Source of the DNA: Eublepharis macularius
Taxonomy: Eukaryota; Chordata; Lepidosauria; Squamata; Eublepharidae
DNA length: 64,000 nt
Direction of reading: 5' to 3'
NCBI RefSeq assembly: GCF_028583425.1
Contig: NC_072807.1
Location: 30,571,001 to 30,635,000 of the forward strand
Positions 63,446 through 64,000 of the stretch are shown here, piece by piece. The first letter of the stretch is position 1. Each line of letters begins with the position of its first letter. The notes below the pieces were generated by a model. That model was not told the DNA's origin. It ran no database searches and saw nothing but the letters and a program-made list of their open reading frames with translations. Both the position numbers and the translations under genes were made by a program.

Positions 63446-63837
63446 GTAAGGCTTGTGGAGTTTGTCTGACTCGGTATTTGGGGGTTTAGGAAGCCAGTCT
63501 ACACCTGCCACTCTCTTAGTTCCACCAGCTTGCGTGCCAGTAGTGCCTTTTCAGAGATTGACATTGGCTCCTTTCTAGTGTGAAACGTACTGCTCGGGAA
63601 TGCTACCCCACACCCAGCAAGGTAAGCCTAGCTGATATGGGGGAGAATAGAGTGAATCAAGTCCTAGGGCAGTATTTATTTATTTAATTTGATTTATATC
63701 GAATTTTAGTCATTAGAGCCATAACTTTTAGCTCTGTTGCACAAATCGGGACAGCTCAGAAACTGGATCAATGTACCATTACGGCACCCCCTGAACTAGT
63801 TGAAACTCTCTGTTGTTACATTTCCTTTTTGGGCCAC

Positions 63838-63995
63838 CGTTCCTCCAGGTAGGTCTAGGTGGCATGTATGGGTCTCTGTCTTAGCTACACAATAATCCTG
63901 TGAGGTAGGTTAGGCTGAGAAGGGCCCAAAATCACCTACCAAGCTCTGGGGCTTCCCCAATCCTCATTCAGCACTATAACCACTGCACAGCACTG
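63838..63995 (-). repeat. tRNA-derived SINE, antisense, at window end
   Basis: cacaataatcctgtgaggta, gaagggcccaaaatcaccta and cactataaccactgcacagc. Diverged; B-box region partly lost. Confidence 0.55.
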
Positions 63996-64000
63996 TCTTT

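Overview
The window is vertebrate genomic DNA, most likely from a squamate reptile (lizard or gecko). The evidence is large introns with GT-AG splice sites, CpG-rich promoter DNA, and a dense load of squamate-type repeats: tRNA-derived SINEs, a 5S-rRNA-derived SINE, L2/CR1-like LINE 3' ends, palindromic MITEs and Ty3/gypsy elements. I cannot name the species.

The host gene is AP3B2 (beta-3B, the neuronal AP-3 adaptor large subunit) on the + strand. I place 23 coding exons, from the ATG at 15848 to a donor after 63445. Together they encode about 952 residues in one uninterrupted frame. The last part of the C-terminal ear (roughly 130-150 residues) lies beyond the window. Bases 1-15.5 kb are upstream DNA with no gene I can recognise. 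Intron 1 (14.7 kb) holds a second GC-rich island with a possible alternative first exon. Intron 5 is of the GC-AG type.

Two nearly full-length LTR retrotransposons sit in AP3B2 introns, both antisense to the gene and both with perfect 5-bp target duplications. In intron 13 (41863-48805) is a sushi-like chromovirus with 416-bp LTRs, intact gag and pol frames, a GGGAAAC slippery site followed by a predicted pseudoknot, and a self-priming primer-binding site. In intron 19 (54151-59829) is a Gmr1-like element with 1073-bp LTRs. Its integrase precedes its reverse transcriptase, it has a tRNA-Ile primer-binding site, and it has no recognisable gag; one reading frame runs from the 5' LTR into the 3' LTR.

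Three copies of a short Penelope-like repeat (4582, 22348, 39511), each with an 11-12 bp target duplication, carry hammerhead-ribozyme-like cores. Many nested insertions (MITE in SINE, MITE in LINE, Penelope-like in SINE) give a relative chronology of transposition. Near-perfect long hairpins lie in intron 1. Repeat-family names are recognition from memory and need a library search. Exon boundaries were deduced from reading-frame continuity, splice consensus and remembered AP3B2 homology.
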